Positions 57,297 through 64,000 of a stretch of DNA of 64,000 nt are shown here, one piece after another; position 1 is the first letter of the stretch; each line of letters begins with the position of its first letter. Position numbers and translations under genes: made by a program. The stretch is from assembly GCF_023150235.1 (NCBI RefSeq), contig NZ_JAKLLH010000002.1, positions 1 to 64,000 on the forward strand, in the 5' to 3' direction. Under the pieces are notes generated by a model, which worked only from the letters and a program-made list of their open reading frames with translations, was not told where the DNA came from and searched no databases. The stretch comes from Azonexus sp. (lineage in GTDB: Bacteria; Pseudomonadota; Gammaproteobacteria; Burkholderiales; Rhodocyclaceae).

Positions 57297-57668
57297 ATGA
57301 CCACCGCAGTGATCCTGTTTGCCCATGGTGCTCGCGATCCGGAATGGGCGCGCCCTTTGCGCCGGGTACAGTCCGCACTGAGCTGCGCACAGCCGGCAGT
57401 CCGCTACGAATTGTGCTTTCTCGAATTCATGCAGCCGACTTTATCCCAGGCGGCTGCCGACTGTATCGCCGCCGGTGCGACGCGCATCGTCGTGATCCCC
57501 CTGTTCATTGCCCAGGGCGGGCATTTGAAGCGCGAATTGCCGGAGATGCTGGAAAAACTACGGTCAACCTGGCCGCAGGCCGAATTCTGCCTGACCGGGC
57601 CGGTCGGGGAGCACGATCTGGTGGTACAGGCAATGGCGGCGGCAGTGCAGGCCATGGCAGGTATCTGA
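57297..57668 (+). CDS. cbiX: Small CbiX/SirB-type sirohydrochlorin chelatase
   Basis: 123 residues, the size of the short CbiX that works as a dimer. VILFAHGARDPEWARPL carries the first catalytic His, ELCFLEFMQPTLSQA the middle motif, and VVIPLFIAQGGHLKRELPEML the second His region. It inserts cobalt, iron or nickel into sirohydrochlorin. Lying 5 kb from nirB, whose product needs siroheme, it may supply iron insertion; this is inference. The ATG at 57297 is favoured over an upstream TTG. Confidence 0.88.
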   Translation: MTTAVILFAHGARDPEWARPLRRVQSALSCAQPAVRYELCFLEFMQPTLSQAAADCIAAGATRIVVIPLFIAQGGHLKRELPEMLEKLRSTWPQAEFCLTGPVGEHDLVVQAMAAAVQAMAGI

Positions 57669-57849
57669 CCGCTCCGGCATGCCGGGCAATAGCAGTGCAA
57701 TCCTCATCTCACGGCTGGCGTTATCGGAAAGCGCTGCGGCACGTTGCTGTCGCGCCACAGCGACCAGACCCGAAGAAATCAAATGAGCTTGCATTGCTAA
57801 CTATATGATGTTAATTTGAAAGTCCAGAATTTACGCTCAGGGTTTGGCC

Positions 57850-60800
57850 GTGAACGGGAACAATCCATCAAAATTAAAAAAACGCGCCGCCGCATTGGCC
57901 ATCGCCTCCTGTCTCTCGTTGCTGTCCATGGGGGCCGAAGCAGCCGGTCTGGGTAAGCTGACGGTCCTCTCCTCGCTTGGTCAGCCCCTGCGCGCCGAAC
58001 TCGATCTCGGTGCCACCCGTGAGGAACTGGCCGGCATGGTCGCCCGCCTGGCGCCGCAGGATGCCTTTCGCCTGGCCGGAATCGAATATTCGTCGGCGCT
58101 GACCGATCTCCGCTTTGCCGTCGATAAGCGCCCGAACGGCGCTTCGGTGATCAAGGTCACCTCGAACAGGGCGATCAACGAGCCTTTCCTGGATTTCCTC
58201 GTCGAATTGAGCTGGCCGTCGGGGCGCTTGGTGCGTGAATACACCTTCCTTCTCGATCCGCCGGAAGTCAAGGCCCGTCAGCCGGGACTCGCCGTTGCCG
58301 AGGCCAAGGTGGTCGATGCGGTGCGCGACAGCGTGCGCCCCTCCGAATCGCCGGCATCGCCACGCAAGCCGGAACCCTCCGCCGCACCCACGCCGGCACC
58401 TGCACCGTCCGCTGTCGAGAGAGTCGAATCGCGCCCCTCGCCGGCTGCTTCTGCCGCTGCCACACGCATCGTGCAGACCGGCGATACCTTGCGCAAGATC
58501 GCCGTCGAAACCAAGCCGGAAGAAGTAACACTGGAGCAGATGCTGGTTGCCCTCTACCGGAAAAATCCCGATGCTTTCTTCGGGAACAACATCCACCGGA
58601 TGAAATCCGGGGCCATTCTCAGCATTCCCGACCGCGACAGCGTTGCCGCCATCAGCCAAGCCGAGGCGCGCAAGCTTTACGTCAGCCATACCGGCGACTG
58701 GCAAGCCTATCGCCAGAAACTGGCGGCAGCAGCGCCTCCTTCCAGTTCTCGTGACGACGCGAGCCAGACCAGCGGTGGCAAGATTACCGCCAGGATCGAC
58801 GCAAAAGCCGCTCCGGCGGAGCCGCCCAAGGACCAGGTGCGCGTATCGCGCACCGAACTGGTTGGCAAGGAAGCAGGGAAGGGGGCGGCCGCCAGCGCGG
58901 CGGAGGCCGACGCAATCGCCCGGGAGAAGGCCTTGAAGGAGGCGCAAGAGCGCCTGGCTACCCTGGAAAAAAATGTAGGCGAGTTGCAGAAGCTGCTGGA
59001 GATGAAGAATCAGCGTCTGGCCGATCTGCAGCAGCAGTTGAGCCAGAAGAAAGAGAGCAAAACACCGGAGATGCCTCGTCCGGTCGAGGCGCCGAAGCCC
59101 GCCGAAACAAGCAGACAAGCCGAGCCGGTCAAGCCGGAACCGGCACCGAAGCCTGAACCGGCCGCAACCCCTACCGTGGAGGCGCCGAAGCCGCCCGAGC
59201 CACCGAAACCTGCCGAGGCTGTGCCGCCCAAGCCGGTGGAGGCGCCCAAGCCGGCACGCATGCCGCCGCCTGCTCCGGAGCCGGAGCCCGAGCCTGATTT
59301 CGTGACAATGTTGCTCGAAGATCCGAGCCTGCTGGCCGGTGGTGGTGGCATTGCGGCATTGCTGCTCGGCTATGCCTTGTACCGCCGCCGTCGCAGCCAG
59401 GCGGGAGGAGAGGCGCTTTCGACGACGCTGGGAGCGGCCGCGGCTTCCACGGCCTACCCGGCAACCGGTGGTCAGAGTATCGATACGGCCAATACGCCGC
59501 CACAGACAGGGGATTTCAGCCAGACCGGGCCGGGCACCATCGATACCGACGAAGTCGATCCGGTGGCCGAGGCCGATGTGTACATGGCTTATGGGCGCGA
59601 TGCGCAGGCCGAGGAAATCCTGCTCGAAGCCCTGCTCAAGGATCCGCATCGAATGGCGATTCACGTGAAGCTGCTGGAAATCTATGCTCAGCGGCGCAGC
59701 CTGAAGCAATTCGAGACCCTGGCTGGCGAGGTCTATGCCCAGACGGGCGGTCAAGGGCCGGATTGGGCCAGGGTGGCGGCTCTGGGGGTTGGAATCGACC
59801 CCGGCAATCCGCTCTACTCCGGGGCTCAGGCAGCCGTTCCCGCGCCGGCCTTCGTCCCGGATGCAACGATGATCGTCAGGCCGGAGGATAATCCGCAGCT
59901 TTCGGTCGAGCCCGAGCCCATGGCTCCGGAAGCGTTTCCCACGGAGCCTGTCAGCCTGGATTTCGATCTCGGCGAGCCGGTGGCGGAAGCAATCGAGGCG
60001 ACAGGCAATACCCTCGACTTCAACTTGGAGGTCGGCTTGCCTGAGCCCGAAGTCGCACTCGAGGCGGCCCCCGCGGACGATGGCAACCTGCTCGACTTCG
60101 ATCTGGGCGAACTGCCGGTGCCGCCGCTTGCCAGCGATGCACCGGCGGAAGAGATGGGCAACACCCTCGATTTCGATCTTGGTTTGCCTGACGATCTGAC
60201 GATTGATGAAGAAGTGCCGCCTGTTCTTCCGGCACTCGACGAAACACTGAAGACGGACGCCGCATCGCTCGAGATGTCGATTCCCGATATCGACCTCGAT
60301 CTGGCGGAGCCGCCTGCGGCAGAGGAAATTCCTGCCGAGGATTTCCCGGAAATGCCGGAGCTTGAGCTCGACTTGCCGGAAGCCTCTCTGCCCGAACTCT
60401 CCCTGCCGGAGGCAAGCGACTCCCCCATCCTGCCGGAAACGGCGCCGGACGATGTCGTCCTCGAGTTCGATCTCGGCGATCTCGCCACTCTTGGCGATGT
60501 GCAGGCCGAGGCAGCGCCCGCAGTGGACGACAGCAAGGCACTGGCGGTCGATCTCGATTTCGACCTTGATCTGCCGGAAAGCCCGGTCACCGAAGAACTG
60601 CCGCCGGATACCGTGCAGGAAGCGCCCGTGGAAGCGTCGCCCTTGCCCGAGTTCGATCTTGGCGACCTCGATCTCGACCTCGCGGTACCCTCGGACCTTC
60701 AGCCCGAGGCAGCGGCTTCTTCCGGTGATATCGTCCGCGACGCGCATTGGGAAGAGGTCAATACCAAGCTCGACCTGGCCAAGGCCTACGAAGAGATGGG

Positions 60801-60903
60801 CGATCTCGAAGGGGCGCGCGAGCTGCTCAACGAGGTGGTCGGCGAAGGTACGGCGGACCTGGTGGCGCAGGCGCAGGAAGTGCTGTCGCGGATCGCCGCT
60901 TAG
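57850..60903 (+). CDS. fimV: FimV-like peptidoglycan-binding pilus assembly protein
   Basis: About 1017 residues. A signal peptide (ALAIASCLSLLSMGAEA) precedes the FimV N-domain (LGKLTVLSSLGQPLRAELDL). A LysM motif lies near residue 205 (IVQTGDTLRKIAVETKPEEV). A coiled coil (LATLEKNVGELQKLLEMKNQ) and a Pro/Lys-rich linker follow, then one membrane helix (AGGGGIAALLLGYALYRRR). The cytoplasmic part is acidic with at least six DFDLG-like repeats and ends in a FimV C-terminal TPR helix pair (EEVNTKLDLAKAYEEMGDLE). FimV promotes type IV pilus secretin assembly and cAMP control. A GTG at 57850 is proposed; a TTG 6 bp earlier is also possible. Confidence 0.9.
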   Translation: MNGNNPSKLKKRAAALAIASCLSLLSMGAEAAGLGKLTVLSSLGQPLRAELDLGATREELAGMVARLAPQDAFRLAGIEYSSALTDLRFAVDKRPNGASVIKVTSNRAINEPFLDFLVELSWPSGRLVREYTFLLDPPEVKARQPGLAVAEAKVVDAVRDSVRPSESPASPRKPEPSAAPTPAPAPSAVERVESRPSPAASAAATRIVQTGDTLRKIAVETKPEEVTLEQMLVALYRKNPDAFFGNNIHRMKSGAILSIPDRDSVAAISQAEARKLYVSHTGDWQAYRQKLAAAAPPSSSRDDASQTSGGKITARIDAKAAPAEPPKDQVRVSRTELVGKEAGKGAAASAAEADAIAREKALKEAQERLATLEKNVGELQKLLEMKNQRLADLQQQLSQKKESKTPEMPRPVEAPKPAETSRQAEPVKPEPAPKPEPAATPTVEAPKPPEPPKPAEAVPPKPVEAPKPARMPPPAPEPEPEPDFVTMLLEDPSLLAGGGGIAALLLGYALYRRRRSQAGGEALSTTLGAAAASTAYPATGGQSIDTANTPPQTGDFSQTGPGTIDTDEVDPVAEADVYMAYGRDAQAEEILLEALLKDPHRMAIHVKLLEIYAQRRSLKQFETLAGEVYAQTGGQGPDWARVAALGVGIDPGNPLYSGAQAAVPAPAFVPDATMIVRPEDNPQLSVEPEPMAPEAFPTEPVSLDFDLGEPVAEAIEATGNTLDFNLEVGLPEPEVALEAAPADDGNLLDFDLGELPVPPLASDAPAEEMGNTLDFDLGLPDDLTIDEEVPPVLPALDETLKTDAASLEMSIPDIDLDLAEPPAAEEIPAEDFPEMPELELDLPEASLPELSLPEASDSPILPETAPDDVVLEFDLGDLATLGDVQAEAAPAVDDSKALAVDLDFDLDLPESPVTEELPPDTVQEAPVEASPLPEFDLGDLDLDLAVPSDLQPEAAASSGDIVRDAHWEEVNTKLDLAKAYEEMGDLEGARELLNEVVGEGTADLVAQAQEVLSRIAA

Positions 60904-60980
60904 TCCTCCACGCGGTAGAATCCAGCTGTCTGCATGTACATGGCCCCGCAAGGGGCTGTGTGCTTTTTGAGGAATCGTTT

Positions 60981-61586
60981 TTGCATCCCACTGCCCGTCT
61001 CGCCTTGTGGCTGTGCGCCGTTCTGGCCGCGCAAGCCCTGCGCATCCCCGGCCTGTTGCTGCTCGCCGCGATGGCCTTGCTGGCAGCCGCGGGCGCCGGC
61101 CGTCTGTGGCTCGGTTATTGTCGGCGCGCGCGCTGGCTGCTGCTGACGCTGTGGTTGATCCTGGCCTGGCATGCGCCGGGCGAGGCATGGCTCGATCTGG
61201 CCTGGCTGCCGACTCGCGAAGGCATGGCGCAGGCGAGCGAACAGGCCTTGCGTTTGTTGACGGTATTTGCCTGTCTGGCCTGGATCTATACCGCCGGCGG
61301 GCGCGACGGCATGCTGGCCGGCCTATGGGGGCTGCTGGCGCCCTGGCGGCGCTGGGGTGGCGAGCGCCTGGTGGTCCGCCTGGCCTTGGTCCTCGAACAC
61401 GCGCAGCAGCCGCATCCGCCCGGCGCCTGGAAGGCATGGCTGGCCGCCGGTGGGCAGGTTCCGCTCGATGCACCGGATGTGCTGCGCCTGGAACTGCCGC
61501 ACTGGCGCTGGCGCGACGTCGGCGTCCTGGCGGGTGCCGCGGGGCTGCTCGGCGGCTTGTTGATCATCGATGGAATGCTGCCATGA
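60981..61586 (+). CDS. Unrecognised membrane protein between fimV and truA
   Basis: About 201 residues, with four hydrophobic stretches near the N-terminus (ALWLCAVLAAQALRI, GLLLLAAMALLAAAGAG, WLLLTLWLILAWHA) and one at the end (VGVLAGAAGLLGGLLII). A middle part, ASEQALRLLTVFACLAWIYT, and GGRDGMLAGLWGLLAPWRR are reminiscent of CbiQ/EcfT transport proteins, but the similarity is slight. A TTG start with GAGGAA 7 bp upstream is proposed. The end overlaps truA by ATGA, so translation is coupled. The function is unknown. Confidence 0.7.
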   Translation: MHPTARLALWLCAVLAAQALRIPGLLLLAAMALLAAAGAGRLWLGYCRRARWLLLTLWLILAWHAPGEAWLDLAWLPTREGMAQASEQALRLLTVFACLAWIYTAGGRDGMLAGLWGLLAPWRRWGGERLVVRLALVLEHAQQPHPPGAWKAWLAAGGQVPLDAPDVLRLELPHWRWRDVGVLAGAAGLLGGLLIIDGMLP

Positions 61587-62371
61587 GAATCGTTCTCGGA
61601 CTCGAATACTTCGGCCACCGTTTTCGCGGTTGGCAAAGCCAGGCCGGCGGCGGCACCGTGCAGGATGCGCTGGAGGCTGCACTGGCCGAAATCGCCGCCG
61701 GGCCGGTGGCGACCTTGTGCGCCGGGCGGACCGACGCCGGCGTGCATGCGACGCAGCAGGTGGTGCATTTCGATGTCACGGTCGAACGGCCCTTGACTGC
61801 CTGGGTGCGCGGGGTCAATACGCATCTGCCGGAGGGGGTGGCGGTGCGCTGGGCGCAGCCGGTCAGCGACGAATTTCATGCCCGCTTCTCGGCGCGTGGC
61901 CGGCGTTACCGCTACCTGCTGCTCAACCGGCCGCAGCGGCCCGGTCTGTGGCAGGGACGGGTCGGCTGGTATCACGGCGAACTCGACCTGGCGGCGATGC
62001 AGGATGCTGCCGCGCGCTTTCTCGGCGAACACGACTTCTCGGCCTTTCGCGCCGCCGAATGCCAGGCCAAGTCGCCGGTCAAGACCATGAGCCAGGCGAC
62101 GGTTCGCCGTTGCGGCCCGGTCCTGGTCTTCGACTTTGCTGCCAGCGCTTTTCTGCACCACATGGTGCGCAATCTGGTTGGCACCCTGGTCCATATCGGC
62201 AAGGGCGCCCAGCCGGCCAGCTGGGCCGACGAATTGCTGCAGATGCAGGACCGCAAGCTGGCGGCGCCGACCTTCGCGCCCGATGGTCTTTATTTCCGGG
62301 GGCCGGTCTATGAGCCGCATTGGCAATTGCCCGATCCGGCGGATGATCTGATTGACGCCTTTTTGCTGTAA
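61583..62371 (+). CDS. truA: tRNA pseudouridine(38-40) synthase
   Basis: 262 residues. The catalytic Asp is in CAGRTDAGVHATQQVVHF; the start RIVLGLEYFGHRFRGWQSQ and the later SFRAAECQ-type motif (FSAFRAAECQAKSP) are typical. It modifies the anticodon stem of tRNAs. The ATG at 61583 overlaps the upstream membrane gene. trpF follows after a gap containing a palindrome. Confidence 0.96.
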   Translation: MRIVLGLEYFGHRFRGWQSQAGGGTVQDALEAALAEIAAGPVATLCAGRTDAGVHATQQVVHFDVTVERPLTAWVRGVNTHLPEGVAVRWAQPVSDEFHARFSARGRRYRYLLLNRPQRPGLWQGRVGWYHGELDLAAMQDAAARFLGEHDFSAFRAAECQAKSPVKTMSQATVRRCGPVLVFDFAASAFLHHMVRNLVGTLVHIGKGAQPASWADELLQMQDRKLAAPTFAPDGLYFRGPVYEPHWQLPDPADDLIDAFLL

Positions 62372-62383
62372 AACGCCGTTTTT

Positions 62384-62397
62384 CACGGTCGACCGTG
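62384..62397. repeat. Intergenic 14-bp palindrome CACGGTCGACCGTG
   Basis: A perfect 14-bp palindrome between truA and trpF, 12 bp after the truA stop. It is identical to the core at 43471-43484, and its GGTCGACCGTG half is shared with 4512-4522. Outer arms do not pair here. Confidence 0.55.
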
Positions 62398-62453
62398 ACT
62401 CGCCTGTTTAAACTGCGATTTTTCTTCTCTCAGCTTTCCCTGATGCCTTCACG

Positions 62454-63080
62454 ATGACCCGAATCAAGATCTGCGGCCTGACCCGCGAAGCCGATGTCGA
62501 TGCGGCGGTGGCGGCCGGCGCCGATGCGCTCGGTTTTGTCTTCTATCCGCCCAGCCCGCGCTACCTCAGCCCGCAGCGGGCGGCCGAACTGGTGGCGCGG
62601 GTGCCGCCCTTTGTCGAGACGGTCGGCCTCTTCGTCAATGCCGAGTCGGAGACGGTGCGGGCGACCTGTGCCGCCGTGCCGCTCAATCTGCTGCAATTCC
62701 ACGGCGACGAGGATGCCGACTACTGCCGGCAGTTCGCGCGACCCTGGCTGAAAGCGGCGCGGGTGAGGCCGGGATTGAATCTGCTAGAATTCGCGCGCTC
62801 GTTCGCGGCAGCGCGCGGCCTGTTGCTCGATGCCTTCGTCGAAGGTTACGGCGGCGGTGGCCACGTGTTCGACTGGACGCTGATTCCGCCCGATCTGCCG
62901 GGGCATTTGATCCTTTCCGGCGGGTTGACCGTGGACAACGTCGGCGACGCGATTGCGCGCCTGCGGCCGGCGGCGGTCGATGTTTCTTCCGGGGTCGAGG
63001 CGGGCAAGGGGATCAAGGATCATCAGAAAATGGCGGCTTTCGTCGCTGCCGTACGGGCAGCGGAGCAGATGGCCGCTTAG
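62454..63080 (+). CDS. trpF: Phosphoribosylanthranilate isomerase
   Basis: 208 residues, a TIM barrel converting PRA to CdRP in tryptophan synthesis. The catalytic Cys is in RIKICGLTREADVDAA and the catalytic Asp in LLLDAFVEGYGGGGHVFDW. ILSGGLTVDNV and AVDVSSGVEAGKGIKD bind phosphate. It is followed 170 bp later by trpB. Confidence 0.97.
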   Translation: MTRIKICGLTREADVDAAVAAGADALGFVFYPPSPRYLSPQRAAELVARVPPFVETVGLFVNAESETVRATCAAVPLNLLQFHGDEDADYCRQFARPWLKAARVRPGLNLLEFARSFAAARGLLLDAFVEGYGGGGHVFDWTLIPPDLPGHLILSGGLTVDNVGDAIARLRPAAVDVSSGVEAGKGIKDHQKMAAFVAAVRAAEQMAA

Positions 63081-63250
63081 GAAGTCGGGGCGCACGCGCA
63101 GCGGGCGCCGGTTTGCAGACGCAGAGAGAAAAGATGCGTAAATCAGCGGGTGGCATCACCCGGATGTGTTGGCGGCGCCATCTGGCGAATCATCCCTGAC
63201 TCAGGGCGGGTTCCCTTTACGTCCATTTTTTCTCTTCAAGGAAGATTGCC

Positions 63251-64000
63251 ATGTCCCAGAATTCGACCACCGCTCCCTACGCTTTCCCCGATGCCCAAGG
63301 CCACTTCGGCCCCTACGGCGGCGTTTTCGTCGCCGAAACCCTGTTCGGCGCCCTCGACGAACTGAAGGCTGCCTATGCCGCCGCCCAGGCCGACCCGGCC
63401 TTCCGCGCCGAATACGACTACGAACTCAAGCACTTCGTCGGCCGCCCGTCGCCGATTTATCACGCCAAGCGTCTCTCCGAAATTTGTGGCGGCGCCCAGA
63501 TCTACCTCAAGCGCGAAGACTTGAACCACACCGGCGCCCACAAGGTGAATAACTGCATCGGCCAGGCCTTGCTCGCCAAGCGCATGGGCAAGCCGCGCGT
63601 CATCGCCGAAACCGGTGCTGGCCAGCACGGCGTGGCGACGGCGACGGTCGCCGCCCGCTACGGCTTCGAGTGCGTGGTCTATATGGGCGCCGAGGATGTG
63701 CGCCGCCAGGCTGCCAACGTGTACCGGATGAAACTGCTCGGCGCCACCGTGGTGCCGGTCGAAAGCGGCTCCAAGACGCTCAAGGACGCGCTCAACGAAG
63801 CGATGCGCGACTGGGTCACCAACATCCACAACACCTTCTACATCATCGGCACCGTCGCCGGCCCGCACCCTTACCCGATGCTGGTCCGCGATTTCCAGAA
63901 GATCATCGGCGAGGAGTGCCTGGAGCAGATGCCGGAAATGGCCGGCCGTCAGCCGGATGCGGTGATCGCTGCGGTCGGTGGCGGTTCCAACGCGATGGGC
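63251..64000 (+). CDS. trpB: Tryptophan synthase beta chain (3' end outside window)
   Basis: The first 250 residues are present and the frame is still open at the right edge. [20 protein letters not shown] is the usual N-terminus; the PLP lysine is in [11 protein letters not shown], and the phosphate-binding loop [11 protein letters not shown] is reached at the end. [19 protein letters not shown] is the catalytic Glu region. It joins indole and serine to tryptophan with TrpA. AGGAAGATT precedes the ATG. Strong codon bias suggests good expression. Confidence 0.97.
   Translation, partial: MSQNSTTAPYAFPDAQGHFGPYGGVFVAETLFGALDELKAAYAAAQADPAFRAEYDYELKHFVGRPSPIYHAKRLSEICGGAQIYLKREDLNHTGAHKVNNCIGQALLAKRMGKPRVIAETGAGQHGVATATVAARYGFECVVYMGAEDVRRQAANVYRMKLLGATVVPVESGSKTLKDALNEAMRDWVTNIHNTFYIIGTVAGPHPYPMLVRDFQKIIGEECLEQMPEMAGRQPDAVIAAVGGGSNAMG

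Noticed and set aside
57874-61473. A ~1200-codon minus-strand open frame across fimV
   Set aside because: It mirrors the acidic repeats of FimV as Arg/Gly/Ile-rich sequence and spans the fimV-truA junction; it is a shadow of the real genes.
62783-62795. TGCTAGAATTC inside trpF, like the -10 of the SRP RNA gene
   Set aside because: It lies within coding sequence and encodes LLEF in the proper frame; no RNA or gene starts after it.
1-64000. CRISPR arrays, tRNA or rRNA genes and prophage
   Set aside because: No regularly spaced repeats, T-loop GGTTCGAAT-type motifs with paired stems, or phage structural genes were recognised on either strand by reading.

Overview
The window looks like a chromosomal segment of a betaproteobacterium of the Rhodocyclales (Dechloromonas/Azonexus-like). 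The basis is gene order and protein character: the blocks rlmN-pilF-rodZ-ispG-hisS-yfgM-bamB-der-hfq-hflX-hflK-hflC-hisZ-purA, petABC-sspAB and fimV-truA-trpF-trpB, together with an unusually high density of chemotaxis and c-di-GMP proteins. This is recognition from sequence, not a phylogeny.

Layout. 0-4.5 kb is accessory: the tail of an unknown gene, a decayed C-terminal relic of malate synthase, a LysR regulator divergent from an EamA exporter, an aldo/keto reductase, and a 3'-truncated IS110 transposase. 4.5-12.5 kb carries the glyoxylate bypass, aceB (with a divergent LysR gene) and aceA. Between them lie a YbaN-like protein, a diguanylate cyclase, a YdcH-like small protein and a chemoreceptor. 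The two bypass promoters share an almost identical 14-bp palindrome. 12.7-19.7 kb has a chemoreceptor with an extra C-terminal domain, rraA, clpA-clpS, a cold-shock gene and a NUDIX hydrolase. 19.7-37.9 kb is a dense housekeeping block with many 4-bp start/stop overlaps, followed by the SRP RNA and dnaX-ybaB-recR. 38-41.8 kb holds the cytochrome bc1 operon and sspAB.

41.8-57.7 kb is a regulatory and nitrogen-assimilation region. It contains ybiB behind an unexplained leader, an HD-GYP response regulator translationally coupled to a 1562-residue hybrid kinase, and a nirB-nirD-nirC cluster behind a very good sigma-54 promoter. A PP2C phosphatase/protein kinase fusion, another chemoreceptor and a small CbiX-type chelatase follow. 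57.8-64 kb has fimV, an unrecognised membrane protein, truA, trpF and the 5' part of trpB.

Themes. Acetate/C2 use (aceA, aceB and a relic of a second aceB) is probably under one regulator. Nitrite assimilation (nirBDC, with CbiX possibly serving siroheme) appears nitrogen-controlled and may be tuned by the phosphatase/kinase. Surface behaviour is represented by three chemoreceptors, PilF, FimV, a diguanylate cyclase and an HD-GYP phosphodiesterase. An 11-mer, GGTCGACCGTG, recurs at least six times; three copies are intergenic and lie in or at palindromes. No CRISPR array, rRNA or tRNA gene was recognised.
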